This document shows, piece after piece, positions 17,669 through 27,679 of a stretch of 64,000 nucleotides of DNA. Location of the stretch: contig NZ_ML762430.1 in the NCBI RefSeq assembly GCF_009498735.1, forward strand, positions 151,135 to 215,134. Reading direction: 5' to 3'. A model generated the notes under the pieces. It did not search any database. It was not told where the DNA came from and saw nothing but the letters and a program-made list of their open reading frames with translations. Source of the stretch: Gracilibacillus oryzae (GTDB lineage Bacteria; Bacillota; Bacilli; Bacillales; Amphibacillaceae). The first letter of the stretch is position 1. Each line of letters begins with the position of its first letter. Made by a program: the position numbers and the translations under genes.

Positions 17669-20320
17669 ATGTCAGAACAACATGAAGTAAATTTACCACC
17701 CAAATATGACCCGACAGCAGTTGAGAAAGGCCGTTATGATTATTGGGTAAATGGAAAGTTTTTTGAGGCAGAAAGAAATCCGGACAAAGAGCCATTTACC
17801 ATTGTGATCCCGCCGCCAAACGTAACAGGAAAGCTTCACATCGGCCATGCATGGGATACGACACTGCAAGACATTGTAACAAGAATTAAGAGAATGCAAG
17901 GTTATGACGTACTGTACTTACCTGGTATGGATCATGCGGGAATTGCGACACAGGCAAAAGTCGAGGAAAAACTCCGTGAACAAGGCATCAGCCGTTATGA
18001 CTTGGGCCGCGAGAAATTTTTAGAAAAAGCATGGGACTGGAAGGAAGAGTATGCCGGATTTATCCGTGAACAATGGGCGAAGATGGGTCTTGGCCTCGAC
18101 TATTCGCGGGAACGGTTTACGTTAGATGAAGGCTTATCAGAAGCGGTAAAAGAAGTTTTCGTAAAATTATATGAGAAAGGGCTTATTTACCGTGGGGAGT
18201 ATATTATTAACTGGGACCCTGCAACAAAAACAGCACTTTCAGACATTGAAGTAATCTATCAAGATGTTCAAGGCCATTTTTACCATATGAGATATCCACT
18301 CGCTGACGGAAGTGGACATATTGAAATTGCTACAACACGTCCAGAAACAATGCTTGGAGATACAGCTGTAGCTGTTCACCCGGAAGATGAGCGTTACAAG
18401 CATCTAATCGGTAAAAAAGTCAAATTGCCAATTGTAGGCCGTGAGATCGAAATTGTAGCAGACGATTATGTTGATATGGAATTTGGTTCAGGTGCCGTGA
18501 AAATTACCCCAGCACATGATCCGAATGACTTTGAAATTGGAAACCGCCACAATTTAGAGCGTGTGCTTGTGATGAATGAAGATGGCACAATGAATGAAAA
18601 TGCTGGCAAATATCAAGGATTAGACCGATTTGAATGCCGTAAACAGATTGTGAAGGATTTACAGGCAGAAGGAATTTTGTTTGAAATTGAAGACCACATG
18701 CACTCTGTGGGTCACTCTGAGCGAAGCGGGGCAGTTGTAGAACCATACTTATCCACTCAATGGTTTGTCAAAATGCAGCCACTTGCAGATAATGCAGTTG
18801 CAATGCAAAATGGCTCAGATGAGGAAAAAGTCCACTTTGTACCAGACCGTTTTGAGAAAACGTATTTACGCTGGATGGAAAACATCCGTGATTGGTGTAT
18901 TTCCCGTCAATTATGGTGGGGTCACAGAATTCCAGCATGGTATCACAAAGAAACTGGTGAGGTATATGTAGGAAAAGAAGCACCAGAAGATGCGGAAAAC
19001 TGGGAGCAAGATACAGATGTCCTTGATACATGGTTCTCGTCTGCATTGTGGCCATTTTCTACATTAAATTGGCCTGATACAGAAGATGAAGATTTTAAAC
19101 ACTTCTTCCCAACAAATGCACTCGTAACAGGCTATGATATTATCTTTTTCTGGGTAGCTCGGATGATTTTCCAATCAAAAGAATTTAATGGTGAACGACC
19201 ATTTAAAGATGTGTTAATTCACGGACTTGTTCGTGATGCGGAAGGCCGCAAAATGAGTAAATCACTTGGTAATGGGGTAGACCCAATGGAAGTAATCGAG
19301 AAATACGGAGCTGACTCGTTACGTTATTTTCTTTCCACAGGTTCAAGCCCAGGCCAGGATTTACGTTTTCAATGGGAAAAAGTCGAATCAACCTGGAACT
19401 TTGTCAATAAAATCTGGAATGCTTCACGCTTTGCTTTAATGAACATGAATGGCTTAAAGTATGAGGAAATTGATTTAACTGGCAAAAAATCTGTGGCTGA
19501 TCACTGGATCTTAACCCGTCTTAATGAAACAATTGAGCAAGTGACTCGTAATGTAGATAAATACGATTTTGGTGAAGCTGGACGTTACTTGTACAATTTC
19601 ATCTGGGATGATTTCTGTGACTGGTATATTGAAATGGCCAAACTTCCATTATATGGAGAAGACGAAGCAGCAAAACTAACAACACGATCTGTTTTGGCTT
19701 ATGTTCTAGATAATACAATGCGTATGCTTCATCCGTTTATGCCATTTGTGACAGAGGAAATCTGGCAACAGCTTCCACACGAAGGAGAATCCATTGTGCT
19801 GGCAAGCTGGCCAACCGTAAACCAGGAATTATCGAATAAAGATGCATCTCAAGTGATGCAGCAATTAGTAGCAATTATCCGCTCTGTTCGTAATATACGT
19901 GCAGAAGTAGATACACCATTATCAAAAGAGATTCCAATCATGATTCAGGCAAGTGATGAAAACGGAAAAGCTCAATTAGAAGAAAACCGCGAATATATCG
20001 ATCGTTTCTGTAACCCAAGTGAGCTGACAATTGATACAAACATTCAGGCACCAGGAAAAGCCATGTCAGCAGTTGTGACAGGTGCAGAGATCTTTTTACC
20101 ACTTGAAGGGCTGATAGACATTGACAAAGAACTGGCAAGACTGGAAGCAGAAGTAGAGAAATTAAACAAAGAAGTAGAGCGTGTTGATAAAAAATTATCG
20201 AATGAAGGTTTTGTGAAAAAAGCACCCGAGCAAGTAGTGGAAGCTGAAAAAGCAAAGCAGCAGGACTATATCGATAAACGTGAAAAAGTCCAGGCACGTA
20301 TTGCCGAATTAAAAGGCTAA
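17669..20320 (+). CDS. valS: ValS, valyl-tRNA synthetase
   Basis: An 883-residue class Ia synthetase. HIGH is at 57-60 (KLHIGHA) and KMSKS at 528-532. Between them lies the CP1 editing domain that removes mis-charged threonine; the zinc-free short form is typical of Bacillus. The C-terminal 65 residues form the ValS arm coiled coil ([20 protein letters not shown]). Shine-Dalgarno AAAGGAGG precedes ATG. Controlled by the T-box upstream. Confidence 0.98.
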   Translation: MSEQHEVNLPPKYDPTAVEKGRYDYWVNGKFFEAERNPDKEPFTIVIPPPNVTGKLHIGHAWDTTLQDIVTRIKRMQGYDVLYLPGMDHAGIATQAKVEEKLREQGISRYDLGREKFLEKAWDWKEEYAGFIREQWAKMGLGLDYSRERFTLDEGLSEAVKEVFVKLYEKGLIYRGEYIINWDPATKTALSDIEVIYQDVQGHFYHMRYPLADGSGHIEIATTRPETMLGDTAVAVHPEDERYKHLIGKKVKLPIVGREIEIVADDYVDMEFGSGAVKITPAHDPNDFEIGNRHNLERVLVMNEDGTMNENAGKYQGLDRFECRKQIVKDLQAEGILFEIEDHMHSVGHSERSGAVVEPYLSTQWFVKMQPLADNAVAMQNGSDEEKVHFVPDRFEKTYLRWMENIRDWCISRQLWWGHRIPAWYHKETGEVYVGKEAPEDAENWEQDTDVLDTWFSSALWPFSTLNWPDTEDEDFKHFFPTNALVTGYDIIFFWVARMIFQSKEFNGERPFKDVLIHGLVRDAEGRKMSKSLGNGVDPMEVIEKYGADSLRYFLSTGSSPGQDLRFQWEKVESTWNFVNKIWNASRFALMNMNGLKYEEIDLTGKKSVADHWILTRLNETIEQVTRNVDKYDFGEAGRYLYNFIWDDFCDWYIEMAKLPLYGEDEAAKLTTRSVLAYVLDNTMRMLHPFMPFVTEEIWQQLPHEGESIVLASWPTVNQELSNKDASQVMQQLVAIIRSVRNIRAEVDTPLSKEIPIMIQASDENGKAQLEENREYIDRFCNPSELTIDTNIQAPGKAMSAVVTGAEIFLPLEGLIDIDKELARLEAEVEKLNKEVERVDKKLSNEGFVKKAPEQVVEAEKAKQQDYIDKREKVQARIAELKG

Positions 20321-20332
20321 AACACGATCATA

Positions 20333-20373
20333 AACAGGAGCAGAACTCTTAATAGAGCTGTTCCTGTTTTTTT
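20333..20373 (+). terminator. Terminator of valS
   Basis: A long stem (AACAGGAGCAG..CTC with GAGCTGTTCCTGTT) followed by seven T. It also separates valS from the oppositely oriented ATP-grasp gene. Confidence 0.9.
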
Positions 20374-20483
20374 GGTATTTCGCCTATGTTAAAATATAAT
20401 TGATAACTTTTTTATAGAATAAAATTACAAATGGTGTATTATATAAATAGAAATCCACGTGATTCACGCGGTTTTCTGGAACT

Positions 20484-21368
20484 CTATAATTGCGTGATGA
20501 TGTGATCCAAAATCGGCTCTGCAACATTTACACCAGTGTGTTTAAGAATATTGGCAACATGAGCATTTGTATTTACCTCACAAATGATCGGTTCTCCATT
20601 TTTTCCAATTAATAAGTCGACACCACAATAAGTGGCACCAACAGCCTTGGCAGCCGCAACTGCTAACTCTTTTTCTGCCGGAGAAGCGTGATATCCCTCT
20701 ACTTTGCTGCCTAGATAAACATTTGCCCGAAAGTCAATGTCGGAGCTTCGTTTTAATCCTGCTACAACTTTATCTCCAACAACGAAAATCCGTATATCCC
20801 TGCCATAACTAGAATCAACGAATTCCTGCAATACAAAAGGTTTATCATAAATTGCTTTAATCCTGGCAATATATTCTTCTTCGTTATGAATAAGATAGAC
20901 TTGCTCTCCGAATGATCCATAGCCTTCCTTCATAATAAAAGGGTAAGAAAATTCTTTTGCCAATGTTAAGAAAGACTCCAATTCTATTGTCGTTGTATTG
21001 GAAAAGATTTTTGGAGCTATCACTGTTTTTGGAATATTTACGTTTTTTTTGGCTAAATGTTGATACATTAGTACTTTATTATCACATATTTCGATACTTT
21101 GAGCATTGTTGTATACAGGAATATCAAGTAACTCTAATTGACGAGCAAGAGCGATATCTTTATCATGGAAGATAACAAATGAAGGTAGCTCCCATCCTTC
21201 GGCATGTTTAAGATAAACCCCATTTTTTGTTGCTTGATAACACAAATGATTATTTGCTACTACATTAATTTCTATATTTTTCTCGCTTCCTGTTTTTTTT
21301 ATTTGTTTAGGAAACTGGAGAAAGGCCTCTGCTGCCAGATGACCATTGTAAATAACCCAACCGTTCAA
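20484..21368 (-). CDS. RimK-like ATP-grasp ligase
   Basis: A 294-residue ATP-grasp enzyme of the RimK/LysX glutamate-ligase group, which join an amino acid to a carboxyl group using ATP. The ATP-binding strand FIMKEGYGSFGEQVYLI is at about 149-165, the adenine-contact segment FVLQEFVDSSYGRDIRIFVVG is near 177-197, and the metal-binding end is GEPIICEVNTNAH. It starts at TTG behind AAAGGAG. It sits opposite in strand between valS and folC, which are adjacent in B. subtilis, so it interrupts that pair. The acceptor substrate is unknown. Confidence 0.8.
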   Translation of the reverse strand: MNGWVIYNGHLAAEAFLQFPKQIKKTGSEKNIEINVVANNHLCYQATKNGVYLKHAEGWELPSFVIFHDKDIALARQLELLDIPVYNNAQSIEICDNKVLMYQHLAKKNVNIPKTVIAPKIFSNTTTIELESFLTLAKEFSYPFIMKEGYGSFGEQVYLIHNEEEYIARIKAIYDKPFVLQEFVDSSYGRDIRIFVVGDKVVAGLKRSSDIDFRANVYLGSKVEGYHASPAEKELAVAAAKAVGATYCGVDLLIGKNGEPIICEVNTNAHVANILKHTGVNVAEPILDHIITQL

Positions 21369-21470
21369 AATGATCGCTCCTTTTTTTATTAGGAAAGTAA
21401 ACTTATAGCACTGAACTATTTTCTAAATTGTATCACACAATGATAATGCAAAAATTTAAATAAAGAAAGT

Positions 21471-22739
21471 GTGAAGAAAGTGAATACATTCGATGAAGTG
21501 GAAGCCTTCTTTGCCTCAAGAAGGAAGTTAGGCATTAAACAGGGATTAGAGAGACTGGATTATCTGTTGGAAAAGACCAATCATCCCGAAATGCAATTAA
21601 AGGCAGTTCACCTGGCTGGGACCAACGGAAAAGGGTCCACTCTTACTTATATGAAAGAAGTACTGATAGAAAGCGGCTATAAAGTTGGGTCATTTGTTTC
21701 CCCAGGGCTGCCAACAATCCGGGACCATATGATGATTAATCATCAGACAATATCAGAGGAGGAATTTATCGCTGTTTTAAATGATCTTCTGCCATTGATA
21801 GTAGAAATGGACCAGATGGATAAGGCACCATCTGAATATGAAATATTGATGGTGATGACTTTTTTATATTTTTCCGGACAGACAGACATTGTATTAATTG
21901 AGACATGTATGGGTGGGAAAGAGGATGTGACAAACCGAATAAAGCCTATGATAACGATCATTACAACCGTTGATTATGATCATATGGGCTTTTTAGGAAG
22001 CAGTCTTGCGGAGATTGCGGTACATAAAGCAGGCATTATAAAAAAACAGGTACCCGTAGTGGTTGGCGACCTTCCGCAAGAGGCGCTGGAAGTTGTTTTG
22101 CAAAAAGCAAACTCAGTAAATGCACCAGTCTATCAGTATAAAAAAGATTATCTTGTGAAGGATTGGCAATGGAAAGCAAAGACCCAGCAGTTTACATTTG
22201 TACATCACAAAGAGATTCCCGTTGAGATTTCTATGTTAGGATCTCACCAGGCAGACAATGCTGCAAATGCGTTGATGGCAATGCAATTATTAATAGACGA
22301 TGGATGGGCCATTGAACAGCATGCATTACAAAAAGGAATGAAACAGGCTAAGATACATAACCGCCTGGAAATGATCAGGGAAGAACCGGCCATTTTGATT
22401 GATGGTGCTCATAACACTTCCAGTATAAAGAAATTAACAGATACGATACAAACATATTGGAAAGACAAGCGAATCTTTATCCTGTTTAGTGCATTTAAAG
22501 ATAAAGAAATAGCGAAAATGACAGAATTGCTTAGCCGAAATTGTGACAGGTTAGTTGTGACTACCTTTGACCATCCGCGAGCATTATCAGCAGATAATAT
22601 AGCAGATAGTTTTGAATTCTATTCCAATTACAAAGATGCTTTAAAAGAAATAACAGAACGGATGAGACAAGATGATTGCCTGATAATCACAGGGTCCCTG
22701 CATTTTGTGGAAGAAGTAAAAAAACATATTCAAAATTAA
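21471..22739 (+). CDS. folC: FolC, folylpolyglutamate/dihydrofolate synthase
   Basis: A 422-residue Mur-ligase-family enzyme that adds glutamate to folates. The P-loop AGTNGKGST is at 49-57, the SPGLPTIRDHM motif follows near 79, the DYDHMGFLG segment near 168, and the C-terminal ligase domain begins after about 300 (AILIDGAHN). Start choice is uncertain: GTG at 21471 or GTG at 21480, both with weak ribosome-binding sites. In B. subtilis comC follows; it is missing here. Confidence 0.94.
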   Translation: MKKVNTFDEVEAFFASRRKLGIKQGLERLDYLLEKTNHPEMQLKAVHLAGTNGKGSTLTYMKEVLIESGYKVGSFVSPGLPTIRDHMMINHQTISEEEFIAVLNDLLPLIVEMDQMDKAPSEYEILMVMTFLYFSGQTDIVLIETCMGGKEDVTNRIKPMITIITTVDYDHMGFLGSSLAEIAVHKAGIIKKQVPVVVGDLPQEALEVVLQKANSVNAPVYQYKKDYLVKDWQWKAKTQQFTFVHHKEIPVEISMLGSHQADNAANALMAMQLLIDDGWAIEQHALQKGMKQAKIHNRLEMIREEPAILIDGAHNTSSIKKLTDTIQTYWKDKRIFILFSAFKDKEIAKMTELLSRNCDRLVVTTFDHPRALSADNIADSFEFYSNYKDALKEITERMRQDDCLIITGSLHFVEEVKKHIQN

Positions 22740-23112
22740 CAGCATTTATTGAAAGGAGGTGATTTTTGTTGCAGTTATATCAATTCAGATATAAATAAGT
22801 AATATCCCCTCGACGTGCTAATTGATTTATCCCTTTATTTTCCCTATTTTTCACTGCTTATATAGTGAACCTATCATACATTCGCTGCTTGTTTGAATCT
22901 ATCAGATACTATGGCGAAATGTATTGATCTTAATCCCTCCTTTCTGACAAAAAAGTCAATTATCCTAAGCCCGCTTCTTTATGATTTTAAAGATCGTGCC
23001 ATTATTTATCAGTTCCTAGCGAAAGTTTTTATTCCCTGTATGACAAAACTCGTCTTACATCTTATTTAGAATATGATAGGGTAATAGAAAAGAACTGAAA
23101 TGAGGGATCCGT
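22740..23112. other. Gap between folC and spoIIB, with one short SD-led ORF
   Basis: 373 bases. At the start, AAAGGAGGT (22752-22760) leads a ten-codon frame with TTG start (22766-22798, MLQLYQFRYK). The rest is AT-rich with no clear gene. comC occupies this place in B. subtilis; no remnant of it was recognised. A promoter for spoIIB must lie here but none stands out. Confidence 0.4.
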
Positions 23113-23973
23113 GTGAAAAACAATAACAGTAGAATTTCTGTTCAGATCAATAAGCAGAAGGAAGAGCGGGGGAAAGATCCAATCGAACAACTGCTGCAAA
23201 AAGAGAAGAAGCCACCTTTTGAGGATAACTCTCCTCCTGTTTACCAGCCAATTCACAAAAAGACTAAATCGAATTTTTGGACAACCTATCGTTCCTTTAT
23301 TTATTCTGCCTTAACTGCCATTATCATTGGTACCTTTTTAGGGTTTCTTATGTTAAAGATCTTTGTTGATATGGACCCTGAGGAAGTTAGTTTTAACAGC
23401 AACAATCAGCAGGTATCCAGCACGGTAACAGCATCAGCAGATGGGGAAAAGGATGAGCAAACAAATGAAGCCACTGCCACTGCTTTTAAAAGCAATGCTC
23501 ATCAAGCGTACGTTGTGCAGGCTGGTGTTTTCAGTGCAGAGTCTGCTGCAACTCAGCTGCAGAATGAGTTAAAGGCATCCAATCTGCCTGCAGTCATTTG
23601 GGAAAGAGATAATCAATTTCATTTGTTTATCTCTGTTCATTCTACGAGCGATGCATCTAAAAATCATCTCCAATCTATCTCAACAGATATGGAGATGTAT
23701 GGCGGAAAGGCATGGACCACCGTACCGGTAGAAGTAAGTGTATCAGAAAGTGAGAAGACGTGGTTAGCATCCTTTGACAAACTTCTTCCAGGCTTGTTCG
23801 AAAGTAAAGATATCAGTGCTTTAAAACAATGGATCGGCCAAAAGCCTGCTAATATCACACCAGCTTTAGCATCATTTGTGGAGAAAGCAGAACAGATTAG
23901 TAAGAATGAACAGCTGGATAATCAATCTAAGCTGGAGTTATGGTACCAATATTCCCAATTAGCAGACAAGTAG
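23113..23973 (+). CDS. spoIIB: SpoIIB-like SPOR-domain sporulation protein
   Basis: A 286-residue single-pass protein: a basic cytoplasmic N-terminus, one membrane helix at about 61-85, then an extracytoplasmic SPOR domain (about 131-205, AYVVQAGVFSAESAATQLQ...) that binds denuded peptidoglycan at septa. In B. subtilis SpoIIB localises to the division site and helps engulfment. GTG start with GAGGGATCC upstream. Position between folC and radC matches, except that maf is missing. Confidence 0.88.
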   Translation: MKNNNSRISVQINKQKEERGKDPIEQLLQKEKKPPFEDNSPPVYQPIHKKTKSNFWTTYRSFIYSALTAIIIGTFLGFLMLKIFVDMDPEEVSFNSNNQQVSSTVTASADGEKDEQTNEATATAFKSNAHQAYVVQAGVFSAESAATQLQNELKASNLPAVIWERDNQFHLFISVHSTSDASKNHLQSISTDMEMYGGKAWTTVPVEVSVSESEKTWLASFDKLLPGLFESKDISALKQWIGQKPANITPALASFVEKAEQISKNEQLDNQSKLELWYQYSQLADK

Positions 23974-24096
23974 AATTTTTTCTTGTACCCTGAAGACTTT
24001 GAATGAAATCAAGGGGATTATGTTTTAATTCTTATATGTGGCTTCTTCATAAGCTTTGTAGAATAGACAGATGCAAGAATATGAAGGAGGAATTTT

Positions 24097-24789
24097 ATGG
24101 AAACAACAGAAATGGTAAGGATGAAAGAAGTACCGAAACGTGACAGGCCGCGGGAAAGATTAGTGGAGTTTGGCCCCAATCACTTATCAAACCAGGAATT
24201 GCTGGCAATATTATTTGGTACGGGCAACAGACAGGAAAATGTCTATCAACTGGCAGAGCGTGTGCTAAGGCACTTTGAAGGATTAGGCCAGTTGAGAGAG
24301 GTTACAATTGAAGAGTTAACAGGTCTAAAAGGAATCGGTCAGGCAAAAGGCGTTATTTTATTAGCAGCTATCGAACTTGGCAAACGTATCCATATGTATC
24401 AAGAGAAAGACCGCTATATTATCAGAAGCCCTGATGATGGAGCAAATTTTTTAATGGAAGAAATGTGTCAGCTGAAACAGGAGCATTTTGTCGTGATTTT
24501 CCTCAATACTAAGAATCAAGTGATTCATCGCCAGACGATTTTTATTGGCAGCCTGAATGCATCCATTGTCCATCCGCGTGAGGTATTCAGAGAAGCTGTC
24601 AAAAGATCTGCAGCCTCTATTATTTGTGCACATAATCACCCCTCAGGCGACCCCTCTCCATCACAGGAAGACATCCATGTAACAAAACGCTTAGTAGAAA
24701 GCGGCAAAGTAATCGGGATAGATTTGCTTGATCATCTGATTATCGGTGACCATCGATTTATATCATTAAAAGAAAAAGGGTACTTGTGA
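24097..24789 (+). CDS. radC: RadC family JAB1/MPN metalloprotease-like protein
   Basis: 230 residues with an N-terminal helix-hairpin-helix-like region (SNQELLAILFGTG, LTGLKGIGQAKG) and a C-terminal JAMM domain whose metal ligands HNHPSGDPSPSQED are at about 179-192. The role in DNA repair is doubtful in all species. Shine-Dalgarno GGAGGA before ATG. In B. subtilis maf lies just upstream. Confidence 0.95.
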   Translation: METTEMVRMKEVPKRDRPRERLVEFGPNHLSNQELLAILFGTGNRQENVYQLAERVLRHFEGLGQLREVTIEELTGLKGIGQAKGVILLAAIELGKRIHMYQEKDRYIIRSPDDGANFLMEEMCQLKQEHFVVIFLNTKNQVIHRQTIFIGSLNASIVHPREVFREAVKRSAASIICAHNHPSGDPSPSQEDIHVTKRLVESGKVIGIDLLDHLIIGDHRFISLKEKGYL

Positions 24790-24842
24790 CACTATCTATT
24801 TTGTGAAAAATTAAGTATAATTAGGTTACAAGCTTAAAACAG

Positions 24843-24885
24843 ACGCCTTTTACAAGATTTTGCTTGTATAAAGGCGTTTGTTATT
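24843..24885 (+). terminator. Terminator of radC
   Basis: A 14-bp stem with one bulge (24843-24856 with 24863-24877); the following tract (TTGTTATT) is a weak T run. Confidence 0.65.
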
Positions 24886-25015
24886 GAAATGATAAAGAAA
24901 GATCCAGTAGGCATCAGATATCCATAATAATCCATTCTACTCGCATGGAATGTACATTTTTGCTTATACTAGGATACATATACCATTAATCCTTACATAT
25001 AAAAAAGGTAAATTC

Positions 25016-25044
25016 TTGATTCAATGACGATTAAAGCATAAAAT
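25016..25044 (+). promoter_or_regulatory. Probable SigA promoter of mreB
   Basis: TTGATT (25016-25021), 17 bp, TAAAAT (25039-25044), 48 bases before the mreB start. The remaining sequence back to the radC terminator shows nothing else. Confidence 0.65.
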
Positions 25045-25091
25045 TAAGCTTGACTGAACATTAATAAATTAGCTTGAGAGGAAGAAATAGA

Positions 25092-26132
25092 TTGGCATTT
25101 TTAAATTTTTCACAAGACTTGGGGATAGATCTGGGAACTGCGAATACACTCGTTTTTATAAAAGGCAAAGGTGTTGTTGTAAGAGAACCTTCTGTTGTAG
25201 CGATTAATAAAGCAACAGGAGATATTGAGGCTGTAGGTAGTGATGCGAAAATGATGATTGGGCGTACTCCGGGAAATATTGCGGTAATCCGTCCAATGAA
25301 AGATGGCGTCATTGCCGATTATGATACAACTGCTGCAATGATGAAATATTATATAAAATTAGCACAGAAAAACCGTTCTTCGTTTGCAAAAAAACCGAAT
25401 GTAATGGTGTGTGTTCCATCAGGTATAACAATGGTGGAAGAGAGAGCGGTAATTGACGCAACAAAACAGGCTGGAGCAAAGGATGCTTTTCCGATTGCAG
25501 AACCATTTGCAGCTGCTATTGGAGCAGGATTGCCAGTATGGGAGCCGACCGGCAGCATGATTGTTGATATTGGTGGGGGAACAACAGAAGTTGCTGTCAT
25601 CTCATTAGGCGGTATTGTGACAAGTAAGTCTATCCGTACAGCTGGTGATGATATGGATGATGCCATTATTCAATATGTAAAACGTAAATATAACCTGATG
25701 ATTGGAGAAAGATCTGCAGAATCGATTAAAATGGATATAGGTTCAGCAAAAGTACCTGCACAGGTAGATGAAATGGATATTAGAGGAAGAGATTTATTAA
25801 CAGGTTTACCAAAAACCATTACTATCACATCAGAAGAAATTGCATATGCATTAAAAGATACAGTGGACGCCATTGTCGAATCGGTCAAAAATACACTGGA
25901 ATTAACTCCACCGGAACTGTCTGCTGATGTAATGGACAGAGGAATTGTATTATCAGGTGGCGGTGCATTGTTAAAAGGGCTTGACGAGGTAATCAGTGAT
26001 GAAACGAAGATGCCTACATTTGTTGCGGAGGAGCCATTGGATTGTGTGGCAATCGGAACAGGAAAGTCACTTGAATATATTGAACAGTTCCGCTCCCAAT
26101 CTAAAAACTCTAATCACCGATTTACAGATTAA
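25092..26132 (+). CDS. mreB: MreB, rod-shape actin homologue
   Basis: 346-residue bacterial actin that positions the elongasome. It opens as homologues do ([16 protein letters not shown]), has the phosphate-2 motif [14 protein letters not shown] near 163 and the adenosine motif [13 protein letters not shown] near 288. TTG 25092 is chosen because GAGAGGA lies seven bases before it; the in-frame upstream TTG (25074) lies within this ribosome-binding region. First gene of mreBCD-minCD. Confidence 0.96.
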   Translation: MAFLNFSQDLGIDLGTANTLVFIKGKGVVVREPSVVAINKATGDIEAVGSDAKMMIGRTPGNIAVIRPMKDGVIADYDTTAAMMKYYIKLAQKNRSSFAKKPNVMVCVPSGITMVEERAVIDATKQAGAKDAFPIAEPFAAAIGAGLPVWEPTGSMIVDIGGGTTEVAVISLGGIVTSKSIRTAGDDMDDAIIQYVKRKYNLMIGERSAESIKMDIGSAKVPAQVDEMDIRGRDLLTGLPKTITITSEEIAYALKDTVDAIVESVKNTLELTPPELSADVMDRGIVLSGGGALLKGLDEVISDETKMPTFVAEEPLDCVAIGTGKSLEYIEQFRSQSKNSNHRFTD

Positions 26133-26144
26133 GCAGGTGTTACC

Positions 26145-26222
26145 ATGTTTTTATTCAAGAAAAAGCATATGTTTATTTTTCTTATCGTTCTCATGATTCT
26201 AGTGGGAATTATAGGATTCTAA
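26145..26222 (+). pseudogene. mreC: mreC 5' segment, cut off by in-frame TAA
   Basis: ATG after AGGTGTTACC starts a 25-residue frame: a basic start (FLFKKKH) and one hydrophobic helix ending VGIIGF. It then stops at TAA 26220-26222, directly before and in frame with the TTG of the main mreC ORF. B. subtilis MreC starts with the same kind of anchor ending MIGFS and continues without a break, so this is the membrane anchor of MreC. A Ser codon TCA changed to TAA would explain it. Confidence 0.8.
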
Positions 26223-27104
26223 TTGAGTAAGCGAAGTAACCTGACATTAGTGGAAGACTTCGTCCATGACAGTGTTGGCTGGTTACAGCAGATCGTAAAT
26301 GAGCCGATTCATTTTACGACAACATTCTTTTCCAATATTAATGAAATTAAAAATGTCTACTCAGAGAACCAGAAACTGAAGTCACAACTGGAAGAGATTC
26401 GTCAAGTAGAATATGCAAACCAGGAGTTAACGAAAGAGATTGAAGAATTAGAATCCATTTTAGGAAAAACGGAAACTGACTTTTTGCAGAACTTCAATGA
26501 AATTCAGGCATCTGTTGTAGCAAGAAGCAAGGATCAGTGGTTTAAACAAATTACGATTAATAAAGGAACCCAAGATGGAGTCGAGCCGAACATGGCAGTG
26601 ATTTCAGGGGAAGGAATGATTGGGAAAGTCCAAACAAGCTCCCCATTTACTTCTACTGTATTGTTATTAAATGGATTTGACCGTTCCAATCGAATATCTG
26701 TTAATGTCGATGCAGAAGAGACCCAGACAGATATGTCCGGTTTTATCGTTGGTTATGATGAAGAAACTAATTTACTCTTATTGGAATTAAACGAAAACAA
26801 TGACAGTTTAAAGGCAGGACAACTCGTCTTTTCATCAGGACTTGGCGGTGTTTTTCCGAAAGGGTTGGAAATTGGCAAAGTGACGGAGGTAACCGAAGGC
26901 CGTTATTCTTTAACGAAAGTCGCCTATGTGGAACCTTCCGCGAACTTTGAGTCTCTTCATCATGTTATTGTTATTGATCGCGGGATGATTACAACAGAAG
27001 AAGCTGAAACATTGGCAGAAGAAGCTCGTCTGGCGGAAGAGGCACGAAAAGCAGAAGAAGAACAGCAAAATGCCGAGAACACGGAAGAGGCTGATGAGTC
27101 ATGA
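26223..27104 (+). CDS. mreC: MreC, cell-shape protein (body, after the in-frame stop)
   Basis: 293 residues covering the extracytoplasmic part: a coiled coil (about 35-80, ENQKLKSQLEEIRQVEYANQELTKEIEELE) and two beta-barrel domains (VVARSKDQWFKQITINKGTQ..., GQLVFSSGLGGVFPKGLEIGKV), then an acidic Ala/Glu-rich tail. MreC links MreB/MreD to the wall-synthesis machinery. It lacks the N-terminal anchor, which is encoded in frame just upstream and separated by TAA 26220-26222. Read alone from TTG it would stay in the cytoplasm. It overlaps mreD by four bases (ATGA). Confidence 0.85.
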   Translation: MSKRSNLTLVEDFVHDSVGWLQQIVNEPIHFTTTFFSNINEIKNVYSENQKLKSQLEEIRQVEYANQELTKEIEELESILGKTETDFLQNFNEIQASVVARSKDQWFKQITINKGTQDGVEPNMAVISGEGMIGKVQTSSPFTSTVLLLNGFDRSNRISVNVDAEETQTDMSGFIVGYDEETNLLLLELNENNDSLKAGQLVFSSGLGGVFPKGLEIGKVTEVTEGRYSLTKVAYVEPSANFESLHHVIVIDRGMITTEEAETLAEEARLAEEARKAEEEQQNAENTEEADES

Positions 27105-27646
27105 GCAGGACTATCCCTTTTCTATTGGCATTTATCTGCTTATTTCTTATCATGCTGGAAGGTACTTTAGCTAATGTATTGACAGATATTTCATTTCTGC
27201 CTTCAGACTGGCAAGTTACTTCTCATTTTCTATTAATCTTTGTTATCTTTATAACAATCTTTTTTGATCAGCGAAATACGTATTACAGCTTTCTATTTGC
27301 CGTACTGTTCGGGCTTTTTATCGACATATTATATACACCTGTTATCGGCATCTACTTGTTTGTATATGCCGTAGCAATATACATTGTCCGCAACTTGATG
27401 AAATGGCTGCATGCCAATTTTTATGTTACGGTATTAATGATGATACTGGGAGTTTTTACAGCAGACATCTTAGCGTATTTTCTATATAATATAATACAAA
27501 TTCACAATATGGGATGGAATGATTATTTCTTTCACCGGTTATTACCAACAACAGGATGGAATGTGGGAATCGGGATTGTTTTTTACCCACTGATATACAA
27601 ACTATTACGAAAATGGCAATATATTAAGTTCGAGCAGAAGGATTGA
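27101..27646 (+). CDS. mreD: MreD, rod-shape membrane protein
   Basis: A 181-residue protein with about five membrane helices. It starts inside the mreC stop. PFAM-type MreD features include the FFDQRNTYYSFLFAVLFGLFIDILYTP segment near 50-75. It completes mreBCD and recruits MreC to the elongasome. Confidence 0.92.
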   Translation: MSRTIPFLLAFICLFLIMLEGTLANVLTDISFLPSDWQVTSHFLLIFVIFITIFFDQRNTYYSFLFAVLFGLFIDILYTPVIGIYLFVYAVAIYIVRNLMKWLHANFYVTVLMMILGVFTADILAYFLYNIIQIHNMGWNDYFFHRLLPTTGWNVGIGIVFYPLIYKLLRKWQYIKFEQKD

Positions 27647-27679
27647 GTACACACCAAGAAGTAATTAAGGGGTTGAAGT

